Source of the DNA: an uncultured Prevotellaceae bacterium
GTDB lineage: Bacteria > Bacteroidota > Bacteroidia > Bacteroidales > Muribaculaceae
Reading direction: 5' to 3'
NCBI GenBank assembly: GCA_947302275.1
Contig: CAMYUW010000006.1
Location: forward strand, 30,736 to 94,735
Length of the DNA: 64,000 nucleotides
A program made the translations under genes and the position numbers. Numbering within the stretch: the stretch's first letter is position 1; each line of letters begins with the position of its first letter. The notes under the pieces are model-generated. The model did no database searches. It was not told the origin of the DNA and worked only from the letters and a program-made list of their open reading frames with translations. Shown one piece after another: positions 16,074 through 25,359 of this stretch.

Positions 16074-17156
16074 CTAATTTTTGATGGTAATGACAGCGTA
16101 CTCAGAGTCGGTACCGATACGGAATTTGCCACCCCAAATTCCGATACCGGAGCTCACGTAATAATCCGTCTTGCCGCGCTTCCACTGGCCGTAATCACAC
16201 TCATATATCTTCCTGGTCACCCAATTCAAGGGGCATACCTGCCCTCGGTGAGTGTGGCCACTCAGTTGCAGATCCACGCCGTTCTGTTCTGCTTCCTCCA
16301 GCTTGTAGGGCTGATGGTCAAGCAAGACGATATACTTGTCACGCGATACGGTCTTCATGAGTTCCTCTACACTCTTGCGACCCCGGTTGCTGCGATCATC
16401 ACGACCCACGATAATCAAATTGCCGATGCTTACCGTATCATCCCTCAAAACGCGGATGCCTGCATCATCAAGAAGGGCCAGCGCTTTGTCAATCCCTGTA
16501 ATATACTCGTGGTTGCCCAGACAGGCTACAACGGGAGCGTTGAAACGCCGCAGCTCTTCGACTGTGCCCTGCGCTTTGAGAGGGCGCACATTGCCGTCAA
16601 TCAGGTCACCGGCGACGAGGATGAGGTCGGCATGTTCGGCATTGATCAGATCAACCCAGCGGCCAATCTCGGAACGGCGGTTATGAAAGCCAGCATGCAT
16701 ATCACTCAGCATGACGATTTTCATGGGATGTTCCAGAGGTTTATCGGTCGTTAGCTGAATTTCTTGGCGCTGCTTGTTGTGATAGTGGATGTTGCCACCG
16801 ATAAAGGTCACCAACATCAAACCAGTCAGTACGATGGAAGTGATGGCATTGTCCTTAATCCATGCGGCGGGCACCAAATGGAAAAGCCGCCCGATATCAA
16901 GAACCAGAAACGTCATGAACAGGTAGAACATGATGATCAGCCAAGAGTTACCAACTTCGTACATTGTAGTGGCCATGCTGAGCGGCAGGTTGTCGCTCTT
17001 GAACTGGAAAACCATGCAAGCCAAGGCCCCGAACATGATCAACAGGATAATTAACTTGACAGGGAAGGAAAATGGCAACAGACGCCACACATGCCATGAC
17101 ACGTAGGCTTGCAAAACCAGCATTACGGTCAAAGCCACAATAAAGAATTTAGCCAT
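16074..17156 (-). CDS. Membrane-anchored metallophosphoesterase (YkuE/YaeI-like)
   Basis: A 360-residue protein. About four transmembrane helices occupy the first 125 residues; then comes a calcineurin-like phosphoesterase domain. Metal-binding motifs appear in order: MLSDMHAGFHN (D-x-H), LVAGDLIDG (GD), CLGNHEY (GNH), LLDHQP and LSGHTHRGQ (GHTH). The usual reaction is hydrolysis of a phosphomonoester or phosphodiester by a two-metal centre; YkuE-type members have been linked to envelope lipids, but the substrate here is unknown. It is divergent from the helicase gene at 17255. Confidence 0.9.
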   Translation of the reverse strand: MAKFFIVALTVMLVLQAYVSWHVWRLLPFSFPVKLIILLIMFGALACMVFQFKSDNLPLSMATTMYEVGNSWLIIMFYLFMTFLVLDIGRLFHLVPAAWIKDNAITSIVLTGLMLVTFIGGNIHYHNKQRQEIQLTTDKPLEHPMKIVMLSDMHAGFHNRRSEIGRWVDLINAEHADLILVAGDLIDGNVRPLKAQGTVEELRRFNAPVVACLGNHEYITGIDKALALLDDAGIRVLRDDTVSIGNLIIVGRDDRSNRGRKSVEELMKTVSRDKYIVLLDHQPYKLEEAEQNGVDLQLSGHTHRGQVCPLNWVTRKIYECDYGQWKRGKTDYYVSSGIGIWGGKFRIGTDSEYAVITIKN

Positions 17157-17254
17157 AGATTCAATTTTTGGGGCAAATGTAGTAAAAAAGCAGGCTTTAC
17201 ATCCATAAATTGGGTATAATTAACTAACTTTGTAGCACAAATGGTCAATAACCG

Positions 17255-18577
17255 ATGAAAGAAAAGGACATCTTACTGAAGGTAAAGGAGCGCATGGGTA
17301 TTGAGTCGCTCAACGATATGCAGCGTCAAGCTCTGGATGCCTGGAAAGCGGGTGGGGGAGACCTCATTCTGTATTCTCCCACTGGAACGGGAAAGACCTT
17401 GGCTTTTGCGTTGTGTGTTCTCCAAGCACTCAAGCCTCCCATGCAGCAGTTGCAGGCCGTGGTGATGGCCCCTTCACGCGAATTGGTGCTGCAAACGGCT
17501 GAAATACTGCGCTCGCTGGCAACAGGCTACAAGGTGACCCCCTGTTATGGCGGTCATGCCGTTATTGACGAAAAATCATCTTTGGCGGTCACGCCTGATG
17601 TCGTTGTTGCCACTCCTGGTCGTCTGCTCGACCATCAACGTCGAGGCCACATAGACTTGAGCGGAGCACGACTGCTTGTACTCGACGAGATGGATAAATC
17701 GTTGGAACTGGGCTTTGAGGAGGAGATGAAACAACTCTTGAAGAAAATGCCACGGTTAAATCGCCGCATTCTCGCCTCTGCCACTGTACTGGATCCTGTG
17801 CCAGACTATGTGCGCCTGCACAATCCTGTGACCCTGAATGTAATAGGAGACACCCCTCAACCGGCCGAACGGATTACTGTACGCCAGGTCGTATCAGACA
17901 GCAAAGATAAACTAGACACGCTGCGCCAACTCTTGTTGAGTCTCGATAGTGGCAAGGTGATCGTGTTTGCCAACTACCGCGAAAGTGTGGAGCGCATCCA
18001 CCAATTCCTGATGAAGCATCGTATCGATGCCGGCATCTATCATGGAGCCCTGGAGCAGCATGAACGAGAATGTGCTGTTGCTATGCTCAATAATGGCAGC
18101 ATTATGGTGCTTGTTTCGACTGATCTGGCATCGAGAGGCTTGGATATTGACAAGGTGGAGCATATCATCCACTACCATTTACCCGTCGGAGAAGAGGCTT
18201 ACATCCACCGTAACGGCCGTACAGCCCGTGTCGATGCAACCGGGAATGTGTATGTCATTACCGCCCCAGGCGAAGTTCTTCCCGAATGGGTGACCATCGA
18301 TGAACCGATGACTTTGCATCCATCCCTCAGGATGTACGGAGCGACGATGGCCACACTCTATTTCCAGGCAGGGAAAAAAGAGAAAATCTCACGTGGCGAC
18401 ATCATGGGCTTCATAGCTGCCAATGGCGGTATCGACGCCAGTGATATTGGCCGTATTGATGTGCGTGACCATTACTCGATTGCCGCTGTGCCGCGACAAG
18501 GCGCACAGGAGGTGTTGAAACGTCTCCAGGGTGCCAAAATCAAGGGCAGGAAAGTGAGAATTTCCATGCTCAGATAA
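17255..18577 (+). CDS. DEAD-box RNA helicase with DbpA-type RNA-binding domain
   Basis: A 440-residue ATP-dependent RNA helicase. Walker A is SPTGTGKT (41-48), motif Ia APSRELV, motif II is DEMD instead of DEAD, motif III SAT, and motifs V/VI are RGLD and HRNGRTAR. The C-terminal 65 residues (about 375-440, starting SRGDIMGF) resemble the DbpA RNA-binding fold that targets 23S rRNA, so a role in large-subunit assembly is plausible. A TAACTTTG element at 17225-17232 precedes it, without a well-placed -33 box. Confidence 0.88.
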   Translation: MKEKDILLKVKERMGIESLNDMQRQALDAWKAGGGDLILYSPTGTGKTLAFALCVLQALKPPMQQLQAVVMAPSRELVLQTAEILRSLATGYKVTPCYGGHAVIDEKSSLAVTPDVVVATPGRLLDHQRRGHIDLSGARLLVLDEMDKSLELGFEEEMKQLLKKMPRLNRRILASATVLDPVPDYVRLHNPVTLNVIGDTPQPAERITVRQVVSDSKDKLDTLRQLLLSLDSGKVIVFANYRESVERIHQFLMKHRIDAGIYHGALEQHERECAVAMLNNGSIMVLVSTDLASRGLDIDKVEHIIHYHLPVGEEAYIHRNGRTARVDATGNVYVITAPGEVLPEWVTIDEPMTLHPSLRMYGATMATLYFQAGKKEKISRGDIMGFIAANGGIDASDIGRIDVRDHYSIAAVPRQGAQEVLKRLQGAKIKGRKVRISMLR

Positions 18578-18648
18578 TATTTGTTAACAATTTACGTTAT
18601 TGATATATCACATACCTTAAACTTAAATCAAGCTATAGCATTTTCACT

Positions 18649-20658
18649 ATGAAACCTAAAAAAAGAAAACGCGACCTTTATTTTTTGAAGCTGCTATCCC
18701 GCAGTTTCCCCAATGTGGCTACCGCCAGCACCGAGATCATCAACCTTGAGGCGATTCTGAATCTGCCCAAAGGCACTGAGCATTTCCTGGCAGACCTTCA
18801 CGGTGAGTACTTGGCTTTCCAGCATGTGCTGCGCAATGCCAGTGGTACCATCAAGCGCAAAGTGGGTGAGATTTTCAACGATTCATTAAGTACCCGTGAG
18901 CAGAAGGACCTGTGTACGCTCATTTATTATCCGGCCGAAAAACTTGAACTTGTCAAGGACGAAATTCCCGACGAGGACGAACTCAATGACTGGTACTTCA
19001 TCACCATCAACCGACTGGTGAAAGTATGCCGCAACGTTTCTTCAAAGTACAGCCGCTCCAAAGTCCACAAGGCTCTTCCTGAAGACTTCTCCTATATCAT
19101 TCAAGAGCTCATGCACGAGCACAGCAGCGACCCCAATAAGCAGGCCTATGTTGATGTGATTATCCGTACAATTATATCGACTAACCGTGTTGATGAGTTC
19201 ATTATCGCGATGTGTAACCTCATCCAGCAGCTGACCATCGATATGCTTCACATTTTGGGTGATGTCTATGATCGAGGCCCCAGCCCTGACAAGATTATGG
19301 ATATCCTGTGTGGTTTCCATAATTTTGACATCCAATGGGGTAATCACGACATCCTGTGGATGGGCGCAGCCGCCGGTAATGACTGCAGTATTGCTAATGT
19401 GCTGCGTATTGCCCTGCGCTATGGCAACCATGGTGTGCTTGAGGATGGCTACGGCATCAACCTGCTGCCTTTGGCAACTTTTGCCATGGACACTTATGCC
19501 GGTGACCCATGTGAGCGCTTCTTGCCCAAAGACGGTAGCGCTAAGGATCCTGAGCGTGCCCGCACTGCCCAACTCGTTGCACAGATGCACAAAGCCATCA
19601 GTATCATTCAGTTCAAGCTGGAGGCAGCCGCTATCAAGCGCCGTCCCGATTTCCACATGAAGGATCGCCTCTTGCTCGACAAGATGGACCTCAAAAAAGG
19701 TGTGATTACCATCAATGGCAAGGAATATGAGATGCTCGACACCAATTTCCCGACAGTCGATCCCAAGCATCCTTATAAGTTGACCCCTGAGGAAGAATCC
19801 ATCGTCAACAAGCTTCATCAGTCATTTACCGAGAGCGAAAAACTACGCAAGCACATGCTGTGCATGTTCCGCAACGGATGTCTGTACACAATTGCTAACG
19901 GCAACTTGCTGTATCATGCCTCAATCCCCCTGAACGAGGACGGTACCCTCAAGGATGTGACTATCCGTGGTGAAAAATTCCATGGCAAGGCCTTACTGAA
20001 ACGTGCTGGAAACCTTATTCGTGCTGCTTACTTCGGCTGTGAGGATCCCGATGAACATGCTTTTGCATTGGATTACCTGTGGTACCTGTGGTGCGGTCAG
20101 GATTCGCCCGCTTTTGACAAGAGCAAGATGGCAACCTTTGAGCGTTACTTCATTGCCGACAAGGATACCCACAAGGAGGTCAAGGGTTACTATTATGCCA
20201 TGCGCGACAACGAGCAGGTAGTCGATGCGATTCTCGACGAATTTGGAGTTGAGGGCGAGCATCGCCACATCATCAACGGTCATGTGCCAGTCAAAACCAT
20301 TAAGGGTGAGAATCCCATTAAGGCTGGCGGCAAACTCATGGTGATTGATGGCGGATTCTCCAAGGCCTATCAGCCTGAGACGGGTATCGCTGGTTATACG
20401 CTCGTATATCATTCACGCGGCTTTGACCTTGTGCAGCATGAACCCTTCTCGTCGATCGACGAAGCCGTTCGCTTGGGACAGGACATCAAGTCAACCCGCA
20501 CCATTGTCGAGCATACCAACCACCGCATGCACGTCAAGGATACTGACATCGGTATCGAGCTCAAGTCACAGATTGAGGATCTCAAGGAACTCCTCGACGC
20601 CTACCGTTCTGGTGACATCAAGGAACGCAACATACGACCCATCACCAACAAACGCTAA
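18649..20658 (+). CDS. fbp: Fructose-1,6-bisphosphatase, class III
   Basis: A 669-residue class III FBPase, the gluconeogenic enzyme that removes the C1 phosphate from fructose 1,6-bisphosphate; this class is common in Firmicutes and Bacteroidales. The metallophosphatase motifs are LADLHGEYLAF (about 47-57), LGDVYDRGPSPDK and WGNHDILWMG, followed later by NGHVPVKTIKGE and the histidine-containing HSRGFDLVQH. Length matches the usual 640-670 residues. It starts 71 nt after the helicase stop and may be partly co-transcribed. Confidence 0.95.
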   Translation: MKPKKRKRDLYFLKLLSRSFPNVATASTEIINLEAILNLPKGTEHFLADLHGEYLAFQHVLRNASGTIKRKVGEIFNDSLSTREQKDLCTLIYYPAEKLELVKDEIPDEDELNDWYFITINRLVKVCRNVSSKYSRSKVHKALPEDFSYIIQELMHEHSSDPNKQAYVDVIIRTIISTNRVDEFIIAMCNLIQQLTIDMLHILGDVYDRGPSPDKIMDILCGFHNFDIQWGNHDILWMGAAAGNDCSIANVLRIALRYGNHGVLEDGYGINLLPLATFAMDTYAGDPCERFLPKDGSAKDPERARTAQLVAQMHKAISIIQFKLEAAAIKRRPDFHMKDRLLLDKMDLKKGVITINGKEYEMLDTNFPTVDPKHPYKLTPEEESIVNKLHQSFTESEKLRKHMLCMFRNGCLYTIANGNLLYHASIPLNEDGTLKDVTIRGEKFHGKALLKRAGNLIRAAYFGCEDPDEHAFALDYLWYLWCGQDSPAFDKSKMATFERYFIADKDTHKEVKGYYYAMRDNEQVVDAILDEFGVEGEHRHIINGHVPVKTIKGENPIKAGGKLMVIDGGFSKAYQPETGIAGYTLVYHSRGFDLVQHEPFSSIDEAVRLGQDIKSTRTIVEHTNHRMHVKDTDIGIELKSQIEDLKELLDAYRSGDIKERNIRPITNKR

Positions 20659-20704
20659 CCATCGCTACAGGTTAGTCATTAAACCATAAAGAGAATTTTT
20701 TGTC

Positions 20705-20742
20705 TATATTTGCGGTCATATTAAAAAACTTAATTATATTTG
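20705..20742 (+). promoter_or_regulatory. Tandem -7 elements upstream of the OmpA-like lipoprotein gene
   Basis: Two identical TATATTTG boxes occur at 20705-20712 and 20735-20742, 30 nt apart. TTTG at 20709-20712 lies 22 nt before the second box. The 5' leader from the second would be about 55 nt. Confidence 0.45.
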
Positions 20743-20802
20743 CAGATTGTAAAGACAGATAATAACAATTCACATTATTATTAATTATAATTATTGAGTA
20801 AT

Positions 20803-21492
20803 ATGAAGAAGACTTTATGTGTTTTATTGAGTGCAATGTTGCTGCTCGGCATTTCGGGCTGTGGTTCAATGAGCAACGCCACTAAGGGTGGTCTGATCGG
20901 TGGTGGCGGCGGTGCCGCTATCGGCGCTGGCATCGGCGCTCTCATCGGTAAGGGCAAGGGTGCCGCTATCGGTGGCGCAATCGGCGCTGTTGCCGGTGGT
21001 GTTGCCGGCACGCTCATCGGTAAGAAGATGGACAAGCAGGCTCGTGAACTGGCTCAGATCGCTGGCGCTCAGGTGGACACTTGCACCGACGTCAATGGCT
21101 TTGAGGCTATTAAGGTGACCTTTGACAATGGTATTCTGTTTGGCTTCAATAGCTCCAAGCTGGGCGAGGACGCAAAGACCTCTCTTGATAAGTTTGCCGC
21201 TTCGCTGATCAGCAACCCCCAGACCGACGTGCAGATTTACGGCCATACCGATAATGTAGGTACCCGTGCCGCCAATGAGAAGGTGTCTAACGCACGTGCA
21301 ACCGAGGTGAAGAACTACTTGACCAATGCAGGTGTTCCTGGTGCTCGTATGACCAGCAAGGGTCTTGCTTACGACTATCCTGTTGCCAGCAATGACACAG
21401 AGGCAGGTCGCGCTCAGAACCGCCGTGTTGAGATCTACATCACTGCAAACGAGGACATGATCCAGGCTGCTCAGGAAGGAACTCTGAAGTAA
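20803..21492 (+). CDS. OmpA-family lipoprotein with glycine-zipper segment
   Basis: A 229-residue outer-membrane lipoprotein from the ATG at 20803; an upstream in-frame TTG at 20794 is less likely. The lipobox is ISGC, about residue 20. A glycine-zipper region (about 28-72, repeated GAAIGAGIGALIG-type units) is followed by an OmpA C-terminal peptidoglycan-binding domain with YGHTDNVGT and NRRVEIYI. It probably tethers the outer membrane to the cell wall. Codon choice is strongly GC-ending, suggesting high expression, which fits the tandem promoter boxes. A terminator follows at 21532-21566. Confidence 0.9.
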   Translation: MKKTLCVLLSAMLLLGISGCGSMSNATKGGLIGGGGGAAIGAGIGALIGKGKGAAIGGAIGAVAGGVAGTLIGKKMDKQARELAQIAGAQVDTCTDVNGFEAIKVTFDNGILFGFNSSKLGEDAKTSLDKFAASLISNPQTDVQIYGHTDNVGTRAANEKVSNARATEVKNYLTNAGVPGARMTSKGLAYDYPVASNDTEAGRAQNRRVEIYITANEDMIQAAQEGTLK

Positions 21493-21531
21493 GCAATATT
21501 GGGCTTACTGTTTCCCGTAAGTTTTTATCGG

Positions 21532-21566
21532 GGCCGTTTCCATAAAGGGAACGGCCTTGTTTTTTG
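21532..21566 (+). terminator. Terminator after the OmpA-like lipoprotein gene
   Basis: GGCCGTTTCC and GGGAACGGCC arms enclose a short ATAAA loop and are followed by TTGTTTTTT. A second small hairpin (AGTAAGC/GCTTACT, 21489-21510) overlaps the stop codon. Confidence 0.75.
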
Positions 21567-21706
21567 CAAGTAGTTTATTTTGAGAGACTTTAAGTTTGCC
21601 TTCGTGGATGTTTTGGGAAACATTTCTGCATGACGATAATTTTAATTCACTGAAAATCATATAGTTGTAAAATTTTTTGAAAAACTTTAGAAAATCTGAA
21701 TTTTAT

Positions 21707-21737
21707 TTTGTGGTTCGAAATAAACGTATTACCTTTG
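21707..21737 (+). promoter_or_regulatory. Consensus promoter of nrdJ
   Basis: TTTG (21707-21710), 19 nt, TACCTTTG (21730-21737). This is an exact match to the Bacteroidota consensus. Confidence 0.7.
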
Positions 21738-21829
21738 CAAGGATTTTGCGCAATAGAATCACACTATGCGTCAATAAACCTTTGCAAATGATCTCAATTT
21801 AAGATAAAGTATAAACCTCAAAAATAGCA

Positions 21830-24403
21830 ATGGAACCAAAAACCTACAATTACCAACAGGCCTATGAAGCCTCGTTGAAATACTTTGACGGTGACGAACT
21901 CGCCGCCAGGGTATGGGCCACAAAATATGCCCTGAAAGATTCATTCGGCCACCTCTATGAGCTGACGCCCGATGATATGCATCGTCGCATTGCCCGCGAG
22001 ATTGCCCGTATCGAGAAAAAGTATCCCAACCCTCTGAGCGAGGACCGCTTGTTCGAGCTTATGAGCCATTTCCGTTATATCGTTCCCCAGGGAAGTCCCA
22101 TGGCAGGCATTGGCAATAATTTCCAAGTCGGCTCATTGAGCAACTGCTTTGTTGTCGGCCTCGATGGTGAACCCGACAGTTATGGCGGCATTCTCAAGAT
22201 TGATGAGGAACAGGTACAACTTATGAAGCGTCGTGGCGGTGTAGGTCATGACTTGTCTCATATCCGCCCCAAGGGTTCTCCCGTCAAGAATAGCGCTCTG
22301 ACATCAACAGGCCTCGTGCCCTTCATGGTACGCTATAGTAACAGTACCCGTGAAGTAGCGCAGGATGGCCGTCGTGGTGCGTTGATGCTTACTGTGAGCA
22401 TCAAGCATCCTGACGCCGAGTCCTTCATCGACGCCAAGATGGAAGAAGGCAAGGTGACTGGCGCCAACGTATCGGTGCGAATCGACGATGACTTCATGAA
22501 GGCTGCTGTTGAAGGCAAGCCCTATCACCAGCAATATCCTATCGATAGCGATAAGCCTGTGTATGAGCAGGATACTGACGCAGCGCGTCTGTGGGCTAAG
22601 ATTGTCCACAATGCATGGAAGAGTGCCGAGCCCGGAATCCTCTTTTGGGACACCATTACGCGTGAGTCGGTGCCCGACTGCTATGCCGATTTGGGTTTCA
22701 AGACCATCTCAACCAACCCCTGTGGTGAGATTCCCCTCTGCCCCTATGACAGCTGCCGCCTAATAGCCATCAATCTCTATAGTTATGTGAAGAATCCTTT
22801 CACGCCTGAGGCTTACTTTGACTACGACCTCTTTGCAGAGCATGTGGCCTGTGCACAGCGCATGATGGATGATATCATTGACTTGGAGATGGAGAAAATC
22901 GAAAAGATCCTCGACAAGATCAAGTCTGATCCCGAAACAAGTGAGGTCAAGACGACCGAGACCAATCTGTGGAACAAAATCCGCACCAAGACCCTCAAGG
23001 GCCGTCGTACAGGTGTCGGAACTACTGGCGAGGGCGACATGATTGCCGCCATGGGACTGCGTTACGGCACGCCTGAGGCAACCCAATTCTCAGTGAGTGT
23101 GCACAAGGCATTGGCCTTGGCTGCCTATGGCTCATCGGTACAGATGGCCAAAGAGCGTGGAGCCTTTGAGATATATGATGCAAAGCGTGAGTTTAATAAT
23201 CCTTATATCAGCCGCATCCGTGAAGCGTCTCCTGAGTTGTATGAGGACATGGTGAAGTACGGTCGCCGTAACATCGCTTGCCTGACCATCGCGCCCACTG
23301 GAACTACCAGTCTGCTGACCCAGACGACCTCGGGTATTGAACCCGTCTTCATGCCTGTTTATAAACGTCGTCGCAAAGTAAATCCCAGTGACAAGGATGT
23401 TCATGTGGATCTTGTTGACGAGAACGGCGATTCCTTCGAGGAATTCATTGTCTATCATCACAAGCTGGTGACCTGGATGAACATAAACAACATCCCTGTG
23501 CGCCGCGATTACACCCAGGAAGAACTCAACGCCATTGTTGAGAGATCTCCTTATTACAAAGCCACCGCCAACGATGTGGACTGGGTCAATAAAGTAAGGA
23601 TGCAGGGTGAGGTGCAGAAGTGGGTGGACCACTCCATCAGTGTGACAATCAACCTGCCTAACGACATCAGTGAGGAAATGGTGGGCAAACTCTATGTTGA
23701 GGCTTGGCGTAGCGGTTGCAAGGGTTGCACCGTCTATCGTGACGGCTCACGCACCGGCGTGCTTGTGGCGCTGAGCGACAATGACAAGAAGAAGGAAAAA
23801 GAGAAGGAGAAAGGCGCTTCTGAGGAACAGGCGGCCCGCTACATTGCTCAGGAAGAGCACATTCTCAAGCGTCCTGTTGAACTGGAGGCCGATGTAGTTC
23901 GTTTCCAGAATAAGAAGGAAAAGTGGATTGCATTCATTGGTTTGATTGATGGTCGTCCTTATGAAATCTTTACGGGTATCGCCGATGACGATGAGGGCAT
24001 CTTCTGTCCTAAGTCTGTGACTAAAGGCAAGATCATCAAGGCCGTGGGTGAGGATGGCGTGAAACGCTATGACTTCCAGTTTATCAACAAGCGCGGCTTC
24101 AAGACCACTATCGAGGGATTGAGCGAGAAGTTCAACCCTGAGTTCTGGAACTATGCCAAACTCATCTCGGGCGTGTTGCGTTACGGCATGCCCATTCCGC
24201 AGGTACTCAAACTTGTCAGCAGCCTGGAGCTTGACAGCCAGTCTATCAATACCTGGAAGATGGGCGTGGAGCGTGCACTGAAGCGCTACATCCATAATGG
24301 TGAAGCGGCTGCCGAACGTTGTCCCAACTGCGGCCAGGACACCCTCGTCTATCAGGAAGGCTGCCTCATCTGCACCAATTGCGGCACCTCCCGCTGCGGC
24401 TGA
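21830..24403 (+). CDS. nrdJ: Adenosylcobalamin-dependent ribonucleotide reductase (class II)
   Basis: An 857-residue B12-dependent enzyme that makes deoxyribonucleotides without oxygen. Active-site features visible: Cys106 in GSLSNCF (first redox cysteine) and the finger-loop block NPCGEIPL (296-303, with Asn296, Cys298 and Glu300). RRGGVGHDLSHIRPKGS and APTGTTSLL fit the class II catalytic barrel. A lysine/glutamate-rich linker (about 645-665) leads to a C-terminal extension ending in a zinc-ribbon CPNCG...CTNCG with a final CG, likely used in re-reduction. It is a single-gene unit with its own promoter and terminator. Confidence 0.95.
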   Translation: MEPKTYNYQQAYEASLKYFDGDELAARVWATKYALKDSFGHLYELTPDDMHRRIAREIARIEKKYPNPLSEDRLFELMSHFRYIVPQGSPMAGIGNNFQVGSLSNCFVVGLDGEPDSYGGILKIDEEQVQLMKRRGGVGHDLSHIRPKGSPVKNSALTSTGLVPFMVRYSNSTREVAQDGRRGALMLTVSIKHPDAESFIDAKMEEGKVTGANVSVRIDDDFMKAAVEGKPYHQQYPIDSDKPVYEQDTDAARLWAKIVHNAWKSAEPGILFWDTITRESVPDCYADLGFKTISTNPCGEIPLCPYDSCRLIAINLYSYVKNPFTPEAYFDYDLFAEHVACAQRMMDDIIDLEMEKIEKILDKIKSDPETSEVKTTETNLWNKIRTKTLKGRRTGVGTTGEGDMIAAMGLRYGTPEATQFSVSVHKALALAAYGSSVQMAKERGAFEIYDAKREFNNPYISRIREASPELYEDMVKYGRRNIACLTIAPTGTTSLLTQTTSGIEPVFMPVYKRRRKVNPSDKDVHVDLVDENGDSFEEFIVYHHKLVTWMNINNIPVRRDYTQEELNAIVERSPYYKATANDVDWVNKVRMQGEVQKWVDHSISVTINLPNDISEEMVGKLYVEAWRSGCKGCTVYRDGSRTGVLVALSDNDKKKEKEKEKGASEEQAARYIAQEEHILKRPVELEADVVRFQNKKEKWIAFIGLIDGRPYEIFTGIADDDEGIFCPKSVTKGKIIKAVGEDGVKRYDFQFINKRGFKTTIEGLSEKFNPEFWNYAKLISGVLRYGMPIPQVLKLVSSLELDSQSINTWKMGVERALKRYIHNGEAAAERCPNCGQDTLVYQEGCLICTNCGTSRCG

Positions 24404-24445
24404 TACATTTAGACAATAATGTGTAAGGCAAAATAAGTCGTATCG

Positions 24446-24483
24446 GTGTGCCCAGATGTTTTATTCATCGGGCACACTTTTTT
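24446..24483 (+). terminator. Terminator of nrdJ
   Basis: Perfect 8-bp arms GTGTGCCC (24446-24453) and GGGCACAC (24470-24477) are followed by six T. Confidence 0.85.
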
Positions 24484-24582
24484 CATCTGTTTTAATGCCG
24501 AAGAAGCTTCTGAGAGAATATAGATCTTTCAGTATTTTTGCTGAACTATATCCTCACAGACACGCAAAAGCATCTAAATTTG

Positions 24583-24814
24583 TTTGTAAAAACAAAAATA
24601 TTTTTTAATTTTGCACCGACAATAGCCTATCAACTATTGTTGTGAACTTTAAGAGAGCGTTTTCGCTTTATCTGCTTTGGAGAATTGATACTTTATCCAT
24701 GATGATAAACCGGACAAGTCCTGCGCATTTCTTCATCTTTTTATTAATAACTCCGAATTCGGGGACTTAGTAGGAGAATTAAGTTGTGCCCGACACAGAA
24801 ACAGGGTGGTCTTT
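24583..24814 (+). promoter_or_regulatory. Promoter and long structured leader of the 24.8-kb gene pair
   Basis: TTTG (24583-24586), 19 nt, TAATTTTG (24606-24613) is a consensus promoter. The message would start near 24619, leaving about 195 untranslated nt. The leader has possible hairpins: ACAATAG/CTATTGT, AGCG-TTTT-CGCT, and the palindrome CCGAATTCGG. A leader this long is unusual for the window. I recognise no riboswitch class. The rest of the 24404-24814 gap is the nrdJ terminator. Confidence 0.5.
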
Positions 24815-25318
24815 ATGAAAAAATTATTACTCTTGTTTTCGCTTCTGAGCGTATCAGTTTGTGCATTTGCCCAAAAGGGAAATAGTGAAATTCCTAAAGC
24901 CTTTGAAGAAGCCTACGGCCGTACTGTGGAACCTCTTCACAATGCTTACGGCATTCCCGTTGTTTATGATGTGGTTTTAGGTGAACGTGAGGAGTTCGGC
25001 CCTTACAAGTTTCCCATCAAGGGTGAGTTGAGAGAATCTGAGTTGCAGAATTATAAGAATCGCGCCATTTATAAGGCAATGCTTGAAAAAGGCGCTGATG
25101 AGCTGATCGGCTCGATTTTTGACAGTTATGTTCCGGAAGAAGACAGTAAAACCCTTTTTGTGAAACTCTCGGCTTATCCTGCTTATTGGAAGAATTTCCG
25201 CAATCTTGATCCCAATTCCAAGGAAATCGAGATGATTAGGGTAATCTATCCTTCTGCAACGGACAATACTGGTAAAATCCAAGAAGAGAAGCGCAAAACA
25301 GGAGCTGCTGCAAAGTAA
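24815..25318 (+). CDS. Exported protein of unknown function
   Basis: A 167-residue protein. The ATG at 24815 begins a clear signal peptide (MKKLLLLFSLLSVSVCAFAQ); an upstream in-frame GTG at 24806 is less likely. The mature part is charged, with no cysteines and no motif I recognise; it contains YGIPVVYDVVLGERE and a C-terminal basic tail (KIQEEKRKTGAAAK). It is followed after 41 nt by a beta-barrel gene, so the two are probably one transcript and may function together at the envelope. No function is assigned. Confidence 0.75.
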   Translation: MKKLLLLFSLLSVSVCAFAQKGNSEIPKAFEEAYGRTVEPLHNAYGIPVVYDVVLGEREEFGPYKFPIKGELRESELQNYKNRAIYKAMLEKGADELIGSIFDSYVPEEDSKTLFVKLSAYPAYWKNFRNLDPNSKEIEMIRVIYPSATDNTGKIQEEKRKTGAAAK

Positions 25319-25359
25319 GAAAAATAATTAATTATAAATAACATTAAATTAATATCAAA

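Larger units (their letters stand above)
21493..21829 (+). other. Intergenic region before nrdJ
   Basis: A 337-bp gap holding the preceding terminator, an AT-rich stretch, the nrdJ promoter and an approximately 85-nt leader. The 10-mer ACCTTTGCAA occurs twice (21731-21740 and 21778-21787). I looked for a cobalamin riboswitch B12 box and for an NrdR box and saw neither. Confidence 0.5.

Noticed and set aside
19042..19818. 258-codon minus-strand frame inside fbp
   Set aside because: Shadow of the class III FBPase, which has all metallophosphatase motifs.
21493..21829. Cobalamin riboswitch before nrdJ
   Set aside because: No B12-box-like sequence or suitable multi-stem fold was seen in the leader.
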